Both the position numbers and the translations under genes were made by a program. Shown piece after piece: positions 47,717-58,463 of a stretch of DNA of 64,000 bases. Source of the DNA: Tissierella sp. P1 (GTDB lineage Bacteria; Bacillota; Clostridia; Tissierellales; Tissierellaceae); assembly GCF_002266425.1 (NCBI RefSeq), contig NZ_NPMN01000010.1, positions 1 through 64,000 on the forward strand, given 5' to 3'. Positions within the stretch are counted from its first letter, which is position 1. Each line of letters begins with the position of its first letter. The notes below the pieces were generated by a model that had not been told where the DNA came from, ran no database searches, and saw nothing but the letters and a program-made list of their open reading frames with translations.

Positions 47717-49248
47717 ATGGTTAAAGCACCAGTTATGCTAATAATACTTGATGGTTTTGGTATAGGAAAGGAATATAAAGGCAATGCCGTTACATTAGCT
47801 AATACACCAAATATAGATAGGTTATTTAGAGAATATCCAAATACTATTCTGGAAGCAAGTGGCTTAGCAGTTGGTCTCCCAGAAGGACAAATGGGTAATT
47901 CAGAGGTGGGGCATTTAAATATTGGCTCAGGGCGTATAATATATCAGGATTTAACTAAGATATCTAAGTCTGTAGCAGATGGCGATTTCTTCGAAAAAAG
48001 AGAATTCTTAGAAGCAATAGAAAATGCTAGAAAGAATAATTCTAAAGTTCATTTAATTGGATTAGTATCATCAGGCGGAGTTCATAGTCACAATACACAT
48101 TTATATGCGCTGTTGAAACTAATGAAAAAACAGAATTTTAATAATGTTTATATACATGCAATATTAGATGGCAGAGATGTATCACCAACTGCAGGTAAAG
48201 CAGATATAAAAGAGCTAATGACCAAAATAGATGAAATAGGTGTAGGAAAAATAGCGACTATATCTGGTAGATACTATGCTATGGATAGAGATAAGAGATG
48301 GGATAGGACGAAGCTAGCCTATGATGCTTTTACTCTAGGCAAAGGTAATGAAAATGATAATCCAGTATCAGTCATAGAGAAATCCTATAATGAAGATATT
48401 ACAGATGAATTTATTATTCCGACTATTATAAAAGAGAATGATGAGCCTGTTACAACTATAGATAATAATGATTCAATTATATTCTTTAATTTTAGACCAG
48501 ATAGGGCTAGACAAATTACTAGAGCTTTTGTAGATGAGAATTTTGAGGGATTTGAAAGAGAGAAAAAAGTAAATACCTTTTATGTCACCATGACAGAATA
48601 TGATAAAACCATAGAAAATGTAGAAGTGGCTTATACAGATGAATCACCTAGAAACACTTTGGGAGAATATATTAGCAATAAGGGATTATCTCAACTTAGA
48701 ATTGCTGAAACTGAAAAATATGCCCATGTAACATTTTTCTTCAATGGAGGCATAGAAGAACCTTATGCAAACGAAGATAGGGCATTGATTCCATCTCCAA
48801 AGGTGGCGACCTATGATTTGCAGCCAGAAATGAGTGCCATAGAAGTAAAGAATGAAGTATTAAATAGATTAGGAATGGATAAATATGATTTAATCATATT
48901 AAACTTTGCAAATCCAGATATGGTAGGTCATACGGGAGTAGTATCTGCCACAGTAAAGGCTATAGAAACGGTAGATAGCTGTTTAGGAGAAATAATAGAG
49001 CTCCTTATAGAGAAGGGTGGTAAGGCACTAATTACAGCAGACCATGGAAATGCAGAAATGCTAATAAATGAAGATGGTAGTCCTGTAACATCTCATACAA
49101 GTAACAAGGTACCATTAATTCTTGTGGGATATAAGGATGTAGAACTACAAGAAGGTATTCTGGCAGATTTAGCGCCAACTATATTAGAACTGATGGGGCT
49201 AGAAAAACCAGAAGAAATGACGGGGAAATCAATTATAGTGAAAAATTA

Positions 49249-49249
<1 letters not shown>
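47717..49249 (+). CDS. gpmI: 2,3-bisphosphoglycerate-independent phosphoglycerate mutase
   Basis: Manganese-dependent mutase of 510 residues in the alkaline-phosphatase superfamily. LIILDGFG carries the first metal ligand, GNSEVGHLNIGSGR the phosphorylated serine, and HAILDGRDVSP, NFRPDRARQ, NPDMVGHTG and ITADHGNAE the remaining metal and substrate sites. The ATG at 47717 follows GGAGG. Fourth of the five glycolytic enzymes in this operon. Confidence 0.97.
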
Positions 49250-50638
<1,389 letters not shown>

Positions 50639-50641
50639 TAT

Positions 50642-50691
50642 TTAGATATAAAAAGATTCTATTGCATGCAATAGAATCTTTTTATATCTAA
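50642..50691 (+). terminator. Terminator of the glycolysis operon, 25-bp perfect palindrome
   Basis: Arms TTAGATATAAAAAGATTCTATTGCA-like are perfectly symmetric around GCATGC; the right arm includes a run of five T residues. A very stable hairpin in both directions. Confidence 0.9.
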
Positions 50692-50725
50692 TAGGAAAAA
50701 TTTGCTTTTTTTATTTCTCATTTGG

Positions 50726-50812
50726 GAGCTTGCTATGACCCAATGAGTTTTAAGCAGATTACCGAAATCTTTGATTTCATCCAAGTAGCTTAGGCAGTGA
50801 CCCAAAAAAGGC
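50726..50812 (+). repeat. Intergenic repeat element, copy 2
   Basis: Matches 14851-14938 closely (GCTTGCTATGACCC, GAGTTTTAAGCAGATT, CCGAAATCTTTGATTTC, then AAAAAAGGC). Here it is followed by a clear terminator hairpin that begins in its last bases, consistent with a small transcribed RNA. Confidence 0.75.
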
Positions 50813-50845
50813 TTCCTTATAATACTTATTTAGAAGCCTTTTTTA
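50803..50845 (+). terminator. Terminator attached to repeat copy 2
   Basis: AAAAAAGGCTTC and GAAGCCTTTTTT pair over an AT loop. In copy 1 the corresponding tail is degenerate. Confidence 0.75.
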
Positions 50846-50886
50846 TATTTAAGAGAAGATTTAGAAACAAATAAGAGGACTTAAAT

Positions 50887-50915
50887 TTGACAATTCATAT
50901 TGCCTATGATATATT
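50887..50915 (+). promoter_or_regulatory. Promoter of the second cobalamin riboswitch
   Basis: TTGACA (50887-50892), 17 bases, TATATT (50910-50915): near-consensus, start near 50922. Confidence 0.75.
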
Positions 50916-50940
50916 CTACTTAAAATTTAATATTTTATTC

Positions 50941-51140
50941 ATTGGTATAATCTTATATATAAGATTATTTAAAAGGGAAGTTCGGTTTAAATCCGACACG
51001 GTCCCGCCACTGTGATAGATAGAGCCTTGCAGATGCCACTGTATTTAAAGTATGGGAAGGCGTAGGGTTTGTTATTCTTAAGTCAGGAGACCTGCCAATG
51101 AAAAAAACGCTGTTTATTACTCACGCGGATGAGGAGGTGT
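50941..51140 (+). promoter_or_regulatory. Cobalamin riboswitch without an intact downstream gene
   Basis: Closing helix ATTGG (50941) with CCAAT (51095). Landmarks: AAAAGGGAAG, CGGTCCCGCCACTGTGAT, GATGCCACTG, TATGGGAAGGCG and AAGTCAGGAGACCTGCC, then CACGCGGATGAGGAGG as in the kissing-loop partner. A terminator follows at 51187. The next coding sequence is only a truncated sucD. Confidence 0.95.
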
Positions 51141-51176
51141 TATTTATAAGGTAGATTAAATATTTATTCTACTCTA

Positions 51177-51971
51177 TTGATAATATCCTTTCTATTGCAG
51201 AAAGGTTTTTTTGTTTTGGAATATTTGTCTTGTAAAACTAAGGAAGCTGTAGATAACACTGGCGCTAATGTTTCTATAATATATGTTCCGGCAAAGTTTG
51301 CAGCAGATGCTATATTGGAGGCTGTGGATTTAGAATTAGATATGGTAATCTGTATTACCGAGCATATTCCTATAAAGGATATGGTAATGGTTAAAAGATA
51401 TATGGAGGGTAAGAAGACCAGATTAATCGGGCCTAATTGTCCTGGGATTATAACACCTGATGAGTGTAAGATTGGTATTATGCTCGGATATATACACAGG
51501 AAAGGAAGAATAGGAGTTGTATCTCGTTCTGGTACTTTGACATATGAAGCAGTTCATCAACTATCACAAAAGGGAATAGGACAATCAACAGCCATAGGAA
51601 TTGGAGGAGATTCTGTGAATGGAACAGATTTTGTCGATGTATTAAAGGCTTTTAACGAGGATGAAGATACCGATGCTGTAATTATGATTGGAGAAATAGG
51701 AGGAAATGCAGAAGAAAAGGCAGCTTTGTGGATTAAAGAAAACATGAAGAAACCAGTAGTGGGTTTTATAAGTGGAAAGACAGCTCCTAAGGGAAAAAGA
51801 ATGGGGCATGCAGGAGCGATTATCTCGTCAGGTAAAGGAACTGCAGAAGAAAAAATAAGGATAATGAATGACAGCGGAATATATATGTCACAATCACCTA
51901 CGGCTATAGCTGATACTTTGATTAGGGCATTAAAGGATAGTAATCTTTGGAGAACTGAATATAAAGATTGA
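51177..51971 (+). pseudogene. sucD: Succinyl-CoA ligase alpha subunit, N-terminally truncated
   Basis: Homology to SucD starts at about 51222 with [26 protein letters not shown] and runs to the natural C-terminus: [46 protein letters not shown] and GHAGAIIS, whose histidine is the phosphorylated residue. The first roughly 55-60 residues, which bind CoA in the Rossmann fold, are missing and replaced by the riboswitch terminator. No sucC is next to it. A deletion that fused a B12-controlled leader to the sucD remainder explains this best. A start at TTG 51177 would run through the terminator stem, so translation is doubtful. Confidence 0.85.
51187..51212 (+). terminator. Terminator of the second cobalamin riboswitch
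   Basis: CCTTTC-TATTGCA-GAAAGG followed by seven T residues. Confidence 0.8.
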
Positions 51972-52031
51972 TATTAAAAGTTTATTTTTATAATTAGATA
52001 GAGAAGTTTAATAGTTAATACTCTAAATCTA

Positions 52032-52060
52032 TTGTTTAAATCCCAAATATGGTATATAAT
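52032..52060 (+). promoter_or_regulatory. Promoter of the third cobalamin riboswitch
   Basis: TTGTTT (52032-52037), 17 bases, TATAAT (52055-52060). Confidence 0.7.
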
Positions 52061-52080
52061 GGAATCAATCTGAATATTAA

Positions 52081-52285
52081 TTGCTTAGGTTCTTTATATA
52101 ATAATGATTAAAAGACAATCATGTGTAAATCATGAACGGTCCGGCCACTGTAAATGGAGAGCGATCTTTTAATATACCACTGGAAATATTTCTGGGAAGG
52201 TAAAAGAGAGCAACGACCCATAAGTCAGGAGAACTGCCTAAGTAATATTTTTCATTAGCCTTCCGGGATTGAGGCAAGATGTAAT
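52081..52285 (+). promoter_or_regulatory. Cobalamin riboswitch upstream of the DUF4430/ABC cluster
   Basis: CTTAGG (52084) pairs with CCTAAG (52237). Landmarks: GAACGGTCCGGCCACTGTAAAT, ATACCACTGG, TTTCTGGGAAGGTA, ATAAGTCAGGAGAACTGCC, then GCCTTCCGGGATTGAGGC. The core departs from the usual CCCGCCACTGTGA, which may affect corrinoid preference. A terminator at 52319 would stop transcription when B12 is bound. The gap 51972-52384 holds only this RNA and its platform. Confidence 0.9.
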
Positions 52286-52318
52286 AAGTATGTGTATTTG
52301 TATATAATTATACTTAGA

Positions 52319-52356
52319 TAAAATGTCTTAATCTCTAGAGGTTAGGACATTTTTAT
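52319..52356 (+). terminator. Terminator of the third cobalamin riboswitch
   Basis: AAAATGTC-TTAATCTCTAGAGGTTAG-GACATTTT plus T residues, with an inner CTCTAGAG stem. Confidence 0.85.
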
Positions 52357-52384
52357 TATTTTAGGGGGGAGCTGATCTGCAAAC

Positions 52385-52579
52385 ATGAATGATAAAAGTT
52401 TTAACTTAAAGCTTACAGAGAGGGAAAAGAACCTTATAGAACTAATAAGAAATACGGAATTTGGAGAAATAAAAATTATAATCCAAAATAGTGAGCCCAT
52501 AAGTTGAAGAGTTAAAAAGATCGATAAAATTATAGAATATGCTGACCAGAAAACTGGAGGCACTACTTATAAGAGGTAG
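52385..52579 (+). CDS. Small YezD/DUF2292-like ORF interrupted by an in-frame TGA
   Basis: From the ATG at 52385: MNDKSFNLKLTEREKNLIEL, then IRNTEFGEIKIIIQNSEPIS, a TGA at 52505-52507, then RVKKIDKIIEYADQKTGGTT to a TAG at 52577. The first 41 residues resemble DUF2292 (YezD), whose members continue past this point, and the downstream frame stays open for 23 codons. Possible explanations are a point mutation or sequence error (for example AGA to TGA), readthrough, or selenocysteine, since the organism uses UGA for Sec. The end overlaps a terminator. The ribosome site is weakly placed. Function unknown; it is the first ORF under the riboswitch. Confidence 0.5.
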
Positions 52580-52588
52580 TGTTTTTTT
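52561..52588 (+). terminator. Terminator inside the end of the YezD-like ORF
   Basis: CACTACTT-ATAAG-AGGTAGTG (with one G-T pair) plus seven T residues. The following lipoprotein gene may use readthrough or its own weak promoter (TTGAAA-N17-TATTAA near 52604-52632). Confidence 0.75.
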
Positions 52589-52655
52589 ATTTTTGTAGGG
52601 ATTTAATTGAAAAATTCCAATACACGTTATATTAACCTAGTATGGAGGTGGTAAG

Positions 52656-53605
52656 ATGAATAGAAATATCATGAAAAAATTAATTCTTTTTATCATTTTA
52701 ATTACATTAGTGATTCCTTTAACAGGATGCTTTTCAGATAAGGCTGAGGGAGCAGGCAGTAACGGAGATTTGGAAATAGATTATCTTGTAGAGAAAAAAG
52801 AAGATAAAGAAAATTTAAAAGCAACTTCTTTACTTGCACAGATGAGAGAAAAATTATCACCAAAAAATGAGGTCGAAACTGAAATTCAAATAGAGGAAGA
52901 AGATATAGTTCAGCAGGATAAAAAAGAACTGTCATTTTGGGAGAAGTTAAGACTAAAGAATTCAGAGAGAGGAAAAGATGAAGAATTAGACCTTGTATCG
53001 AAAATAAAGGAAGAAGAAAAAGACAATGTTGAAATAAAGCCAACAGAAAACAAGAAAAAAGACAGCTTCCTTGAGCAAAATATAAAGGTGAAAGAAGACA
53101 AAAAGGAAGAAGAAAAGAAAAAAGAAGAAAATAATACTAAGGATAACGAGAATAGACAGGAAAATGAAGACAAAGAGCCAGAGGAACAAAAATCAAAGGT
53201 AAATACAGTAACCCTTACTATACGCTGTGATACTGCTGTGAATAAAGAGATGCATAAGGACCCAAAGTTTAAAGGATAGTACCTCCCAGTGGAGTTATCT
53301 TATCTACAACTACATTTAAAATAAAAGAGGGGGATACGGTATTAAATGTATTAGAAGCTGCAAGGGATAAATATAAAATACAGATGAGATATACCGGTAC
53401 CAAAGAATCAGCATATGTGGAAGGGATAAATAATCTTTATGAATTTGACGGGGGCCGCTGGAGTGGATGGATGTACTGTGTAAATGGCTGGTATCCTAAC
53501 TATGGGGCTGGAGTCTACGTATTACAGTCAGGAGATGTAATAGAGTGGAATTATACCTGTGATTTAGGTAAAGACTTAGGTCAAGATTGGTTAATGGGAA
53601 ATTAG
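52656..53605 (+). CDS. DUF4430 lipoprotein (transcobalamin beta-domain-like), one frameshift
   Basis: Membrane-anchored extracellular protein, about 316 residues when corrected. The signal ends in the lipobox LTGC near residues 22-25. A long K/E-rich, probably disordered linker (about 40-190) lifts the C-terminal DUF4430 domain off the membrane. That domain shows TLTIRCDTAV, EGDTVLNVLEAA, and GGRWSGWMYCVNGWYPNYGA followed by VYVLQSGDVIEWNYT. The frame breaks near 53274; one added base restores KFKG-IVPPSGVILSTTTFKIK. DUF4430 resembles the beta domain of intrinsic factor and transcobalamin, and the gene lies behind a cobalamin riboswitch, so corrinoid binding is inferred. Confidence 0.85.
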
Positions 53606-53621
53606 ATAAGAGGAGAATATA

Positions 53622-54299
53622 ATGTCTTTTATTGAGTTGAGGAACATAAAGAAGGAATTTAAAATAGGGGAAAATATTGTAAAAGCTCTTGACGGAATTA
53701 ATCTATCTGTTGAAAAAAAAGAATTTATCAGCATCACTGGACGTTCAGGTTCAGGAAAGTCAACATTGTTAAATATTTTAGCTGGATTGGAAAAATCAAC
53801 GGATGGAGAGATTATAATTGAGGGAGAACATATTGAAAAGATGGGAGAAGGACAGAGAATAAGGTTTAGGCGTGAAAATATAGGATTTATATTTCAGTCG
53901 TACAATCTATTGTCTCAATATACTGCCCTAGAAAATGTAGCTCTCCCTCTGGCATTAAAAGGAATTGAACCAAAGGAAAGAATTGAGAAAGCTAGGGAAA
54001 TGATGAAACAGGTTGGAATAGAAAGCCATGAAAATCATAAACCTAATGAGATGTCCGGAGGGCAGCAGCAAAGAGTTGGAATTGCTAGAGCATTGATAAC
54101 AGTTCCTGCTATTGTACTTGCAGACGAACCTACAGGTAATTTAGATACTAAAACAAGTATAGAAGTAATGGAATTATTAATTAATCTTTTTAAGGAAAAG
54201 GGGACTACCTTCTTGCTAGTTTCCCATGATGAAGTAGCTAAAAATTATACGGAAAGAACGATTAATCTACTAGATGGCAAAATAGTAGACATTGAATAA
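53622..54299 (+). CDS. ABC transporter ATP-binding protein, MacB/LolD family
   Basis: Cytoplasmic ATPase of 225 residues. Walker A is GRSGSGKST near 38-46, the Q-loop reads FIFQSYNLLSQYTALENVALPL, typical of MacB/LolD/FtsE-like ATPases, with signature MSGGQQQR, Walker B VLADEPTGNLD and H-loop LVSHDE. It starts 17 bases after the DUF4430 lipoprotein and is followed by a surface adaptor-like protein and an FtsX-like permease. Such ATPases drive mechanical movement of extracellular domains rather than classical import. The link to B12 is by position only. Confidence 0.93.
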   Translation: MSFIELRNIKKEFKIGENIVKALDGINLSVEKKEFISITGRSGSGKSTLLNILAGLEKSTDGEIIIEGEHIEKMGEGQRIRFRRENIGFIFQSYNLLSQYTALENVALPLALKGIEPKERIEKAREMMKQVGIESHENHKPNEMSGGQQQRVGIARALITVPAIVLADEPTGNLDTKTSIEVMELLINLFKEKGTTFLLVSHDEVAKNYTERTINLLDGKIVDIE

Positions 54300-54322
54300 A
54301 TATTTAGGGGGACAATGTTAAT

Positions 54323-56110
54323 ATGAAGAAAAAACAATATCCAATTCTTTGTCTTATACTAGCAATTCTGATGATGGCAGTTACGTCTAATGTCATTTGG
54401 GCAGATACAACTACAAAGCCTGTTGTTAATCAAGATAAGGTGGAAGGAGCAGATAAGAAGGCAATAGTAATTGCAGATACAGGTGCATCTGCCGCCTCTG
54501 GAAAACCAGGAGAAACTATCACTATAGAACTTCCTCTAGCAGTAAACAGAGAATATCTACCAACAAGAAAGTATGTACTTAGAAATATTACAATAGAACC
54601 GGTTATACCCATAAAGCAAGAGGATATGAAAAAGTGGCCTTTTCAAATAAATCAGACAAGCTATGTAAAAAAAATGGAAGATATGACCTATGGAAGTATG
54701 GCAGATGTATTTTATAGCTTTAAAATATCTGAAACAGCAAACAAAGGACTTTATCCTATTGCATTTTTAATAAATGCAACAGTATGGAGATTAGATGATA
54801 TAAATGGGACCAATATAAAGGAAGATGTAGAATTTCAGATTGTGACCTATGTAAATGTACTGGAAGATGGAAGTCAATCACAAAAGATTAATGAATTAGG
54901 GGCATTGTCAATAGCAGCAGTTGATGAGGACGGTGCTATAATACCTGCACCCTCGGGAAATGCAGGACAGAGAGTAAAGCTTAGACTTCCCGTTGTAAAT
55001 AATGGAGGGAATCTATCAAATATCAGTATAACTCCTGTGATATCTACATCATTAGATGAATGGCCCTTTGTAGTAGAAGCTGTAAACTATGGAAAAAGCC
55101 TGCCAGATATGAAACACGGAGAAATAGCCTTCTTAGAATACGACTTTAAAATATCCCCTAATATTTCCGAGGGAGCGAAACCGATTAACTTCAGAGCAAC
55201 ATATAAAGAAAATGACGTATATATGGAAAGTTTATTTTCGGCATATATCAATGTGGCAAAGGGAAAACCGGAGATAAAGGAACTCCCTGATTCTGTGCCT
55301 AAATTAATAGTTACAGGCTATAGCACAGAACCGGAAATAATATATGCAGAGGATGAATTTCAGCTGATCTTAAACTTACAAAATACTTCTTATAATTCAA
55401 CTATAAAAAATGCAGGTATTGTATTGACCTTAGAAGAAAATAGTATCATGCCTGCTAAAGGGGAGAGCGATACCAAATATATAAATTCATTGAAGCCAAG
55501 AGGAACTACCAGCTGTACTTTTAAGCTTAAGGCATTACCTACAGTCTTAAATCCTACTTCTACAATTGCAGTTACTATGGATTATGAAAATGAAAAGGTG
55601 GTAAAGGGAACCGCTGCTCAAGGAATAGTAATTCCCATTAAACAGAAAATGGAGGTATCAGTAGAAGAACCTATAATCTATGACGAAGATACTGTCGTAG
55701 GAGATCCGATGGCTGTAAGTATGGCAATTGTAAATAAAGGAAGGACTAAGGCATTTAACCTAGAAATTGATATTGAAAGTGAAGATATTCTTATGTTTGA
55801 AAAATATTATGGAGGGGATCTGATACCTGCAGGTAAACATAGTGCAGATTTTCAAATTATTGGAGGGAAAACAGGAACTTTGACAGGTGATTTTGTAATA
55901 ACCTATGAAGACGTAGATGGAGAAGTATTTGAAGAGAGAAAGCCCTTCCAGGTGGAAACACTTATTGAAACCTCTGACAAGGATAAAATAATTCAGGAAG
56001 AAATTCAGCAGCCTAAAAAGAATTTAGTATTACCTTGGGTGGGAGGAACAGGAGGAATCGCAGCTATTGTTTTGGGATATTTATATAGATTTAAATGGAG
56101 GAAGAAGTAA
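54323..56110 (+). CDS. Secreted, C-terminally anchored COG1361/CARDB-like repeat protein
   Basis: Protein of 595 residues with an N-terminal signal (ILCLILAILMMAVTSNVIWA) and a C-terminal membrane span (VGGTGGIAAIVLGYLYRF) followed by basic residues, so most of it faces outward. Between them lie about four beta-sandwich repeats with phrases such as GKPGETITIELPLAVN, GNAGQRVKLRLPVVNNGGN, EDEFQLILNLQNTS and GDPMAVSMAIVNKGR, as in NEW3/CARDB-type domains. It probably partners the FtsX-like permease encoded immediately after it (overlap of three bases), as an extracellular adaptor. Confidence 0.8.
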   Translation: MKKKQYPILCLILAILMMAVTSNVIWADTTTKPVVNQDKVEGADKKAIVIADTGASAASGKPGETITIELPLAVNREYLPTRKYVLRNITIEPVIPIKQEDMKKWPFQINQTSYVKKMEDMTYGSMADVFYSFKISETANKGLYPIAFLINATVWRLDDINGTNIKEDVEFQIVTYVNVLEDGSQSQKINELGALSIAAVDEDGAIIPAPSGNAGQRVKLRLPVVNNGGNLSNISITPVISTSLDEWPFVVEAVNYGKSLPDMKHGEIAFLEYDFKISPNISEGAKPINFRATYKENDVYMESLFSAYINVAKGKPEIKELPDSVPKLIVTGYSTEPEIIYAEDEFQLILNLQNTSYNSTIKNAGIVLTLEENSIMPAKGESDTKYINSLKPRGTTSCTFKLKALPTVLNPTSTIAVTMDYENEKVVKGTAAQGIVIPIKQKMEVSVEEPIIYDEDTVVGDPMAVSMAIVNKGRTKAFNLEIDIESEDILMFEKYYGGDLIPAGKHSADFQIIGGKTGTLTGDFVITYEDVDGEVFEERKPFQVETLIETSDKDKIIQEEIQQPKKNLVLPWVGGTGGIAAIVLGYLYRFKWRKK

Positions 56111-57406
56111 TGAGGTTTTCAGATTTTTTTCGTATGGGATTTATAAATCTAAGGCGAAGAAAAGTGCGAACTATTTTAACAGCTGCAGCCATGGCAGTGG
56201 GAGTAGCCTGTATAGTGGTACTTATATCAATTGGAATTGGCTATAACCAAACATATCAGGAGTCTATCTCCGAAATGGGAAGTCTGACTAAAATAGATGT
56301 AACTCCTCAAAGGGAAACAAAGGGAAAAGTAGCTTTATTAAATGATAAAGCAGTATCAGCATTTAAGAAGTTAAATGGAGTGGGGGCTGTGACTCCCGTT
56401 GTACAAGTAGTTCCTTATTTAAAAAGTGGGAAGTATGTGGCTCCTATTAGATTATATGGAATTGACCTGACAACAGCAGAAAGTTTTCAGATAACTCCAT
56501 TGAAAGGAGAATTACCCCTAAAGTACCAAGCTTGTACCTCAGATTATATTGACAGATGATGTAGCAGATTCCTTTGCAGACCCTCAAACATGGGAGCAAG
56601 TTAAGGATATGAAAAGCAAGCCCTTGATAGACCCTATGAATAGAAACATTAAATTAACTTTTGATTACAATACATTATCAGGACAATATACAGAAGGGGA
56701 AGACGGTAGAGCAGTACCAAGTGGAAATATCTATAGAATAGAAGTTACAGGAATAACTAGCATGCAGAATTATACATACTCTACTTCCGGATTTATACAG
56801 CTTAAAATATTAGAGGAATTAATAGAGGGCAATACGGATTTTTTACCACCTTCCAATACAGCCAATGATATGAAGAATATAAAGACCTATCCACTGGTAT
56901 GGATAAAAGCAGATGATATAAAAAATGTACAGGGTATTACAGATGTAATAAGAAAGGCTGGATTTGAAACCTATTCCTTAAACGATATGCTAGAATCGGT
57001 AAAAAAACAATCAAGACAGATTCAAGGGATGTTGGCGGCAATTGGTGCAGTAGCACTTTTAGTAGCTGGTATTGGAACAGCCAATACTATGATGATGGCA
57101 ATCAACGAAAGAACTAAGGAAATAGGCATACTCAAGGTTTTAGGAACTGATCTGGGAGATATAGTAAAGATGTTCTTAGTAGAATCTGCAATAATAGGAG
57201 TTATAGGAGGAACCATAGGACTTTTTGTTAGCTTTATACTACAAAGACTGTTGCCAGTACTATTGAAGGAGATGGAAGTCCTTTCTATTATACCAATTTG
57301 GTTAGCAGGAGGAGCGGTGATATTTGCAGTATTTGTAGCGGTAATATCTGCGCTGGGACCAGCAATAAATGCTATGAGAGTCAGTCCCCAAGTGGCCATA
57401 AGCTGA
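56110..57406 (+). CDS. ABC transporter permease, MacB/FtsX family, one frame break
   Basis: Membrane protein of about 431 residues with the MacB layout: a first span (TILTAAAMAVGVACIVVLISIGIG), a large extracellular MacB_PCD-like domain (about 45-300), and three C-terminal FtsX spans (MLAAIGAVALLVAGIGTANTM, then VESAIIGVIGGTIGLFVSFI, and a last IPIWLAGGAVIFAVFVAVIS). The frame breaks near 56521, a net +1 shift, unlike the other breaks. Downstream the frame reads STKLVPQIILTDDVADSFAD. The ATG at 56110 follows GGAGGAAG and overlaps the preceding stop (TAATG). A sequence error is likely. Confidence 0.85.
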
Positions 57407-57584
57407 ATAAGTAGCGATTTGGTTAAAGTGTAGTTTATTATAACTAAACCAAAAGATTGGAGGTGCATAAAGGAATAGAGAATAACAGGGAACTCACATC
57501 CTTAGGAAAGACACAAAACAATTGTTTTATGAAATAGGTTCATAAGATAGAGAAAAAACTTATAAAAAGAAAGGGGATAAGAAT

Positions 57585-58430
57585 ATGTTTAAGAACAAAA
57601 AAAGATTATTAAGCCTTATACTAACCTTAGTATTAGTATTGGGAATGAGTGTATCATCATTTGCGGCAAATGATGACTATTTAACATTTGAAGTTGTGGG
57701 AGAAACTATTATTCCTTCATATAATGAGGTGACAGTAGAAGGAATAACAAGAAGAACTTACTATTTGGAATTCCAAGATAATATAAATCTTTCAGATGTA
57801 CCGCTGAAAACTAGTTTTAACCTTCCAGGATATACTTTATATGTTGATGGAGTACCAACCACATCTGGAACAGTAAGAAACGTAGACTTTTCAACTGGTT
57901 ATGTAGAATTCTTATTAGATAATGGATTGGGCAGCGAATATGAATATTATGTAAATGCTGGCGTAAATGGTGTTGATGTTCTAATATCTGTCAGCATTGA
58001 TATTCATAATGTAAAAGATTGGCTCAATGGAACTTATGATGGTGCATTTCCAGCACCAAATCCTAATGCAGATTTAACTCTAAAGGATAGGATGCAGGAT
58101 GCAGTAGATGGCTTTGAACAGTTGCCAGTAGTAATGCCAGTAGTGATGAAGGTAGGAGATTCAGCAATGGATGCTTTAATAGAAGCAAGAACTAACTATG
58201 GGTTCTATACAGTAGGAGCAGAAAGTAATTATATCTCCGCAATGGGAAAGACTTCATCCACAACATTATCTGCATTTGATATTAACAGCTATTCAGGCTG
58301 GATGTATAAGATGAATGGTGAGATGCCAAATGTAGGAGCGGGACAATATACTTTAACCAGTAGTGATGAAACTATGGAATGGGGATTCACCTTAGATTGG
58401 GGACAAGATTTAGGAGGAGCACCTTGGTAA
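57585..58430 (+). CDS. Secreted DUF4430 protein (transcobalamin beta-domain-like)
   Basis: Exported protein of 281 residues with a signal peptide cleaved after SSFAA (about residue 28). An N-terminal beta domain (about 30-150) is followed by a DUF4430 domain (about 180-281) with MKVGDSAMDALIEARTNYGF, SYSGWMYKMNGEMPNVGAG, then QYTLTSSDETMEWGFTLDWG. It closely matches the C-terminal domain of the lipoprotein at 52656. No membrane anchor or sorting signal is seen, so it may be released or held by partners. A corrinoid-binding role is inferred from the family and the riboswitch context. Confidence 0.85.
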   Translation: MFKNKKRLLSLILTLVLVLGMSVSSFAANDDYLTFEVVGETIIPSYNEVTVEGITRRTYYLEFQDNINLSDVPLKTSFNLPGYTLYVDGVPTTSGTVRNVDFSTGYVEFLLDNGLGSEYEYYVNAGVNGVDVLISVSIDIHNVKDWLNGTYDGAFPAPNPNADLTLKDRMQDAVDGFEQLPVVMPVVMKVGDSAMDALIEARTNYGFYTVGAESNYISAMGKTSSTTLSAFDINSYSGWMYKMNGEMPNVGAGQYTLTSSDETMEWGFTLDWGQDLGGAPW

Positions 58431-58463
58431 GATTTATATAATAGTGGCTGATATAGCTTAAGG

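Noticed and set aside
50642-50691. 25-bp perfect palindrome considered as an attachment site or phage scar
   Set aside because: It follows eno directly, contains a T run in the right arm and behaves as a strong terminator; no integrase is near.
52702-53189. Several minus-strand frames opposite the K/E-rich lipoprotein linker
   Set aside because: They are F/S-rich antisense images of lysine/glutamate codons, without starts or ribosome sites of quality.
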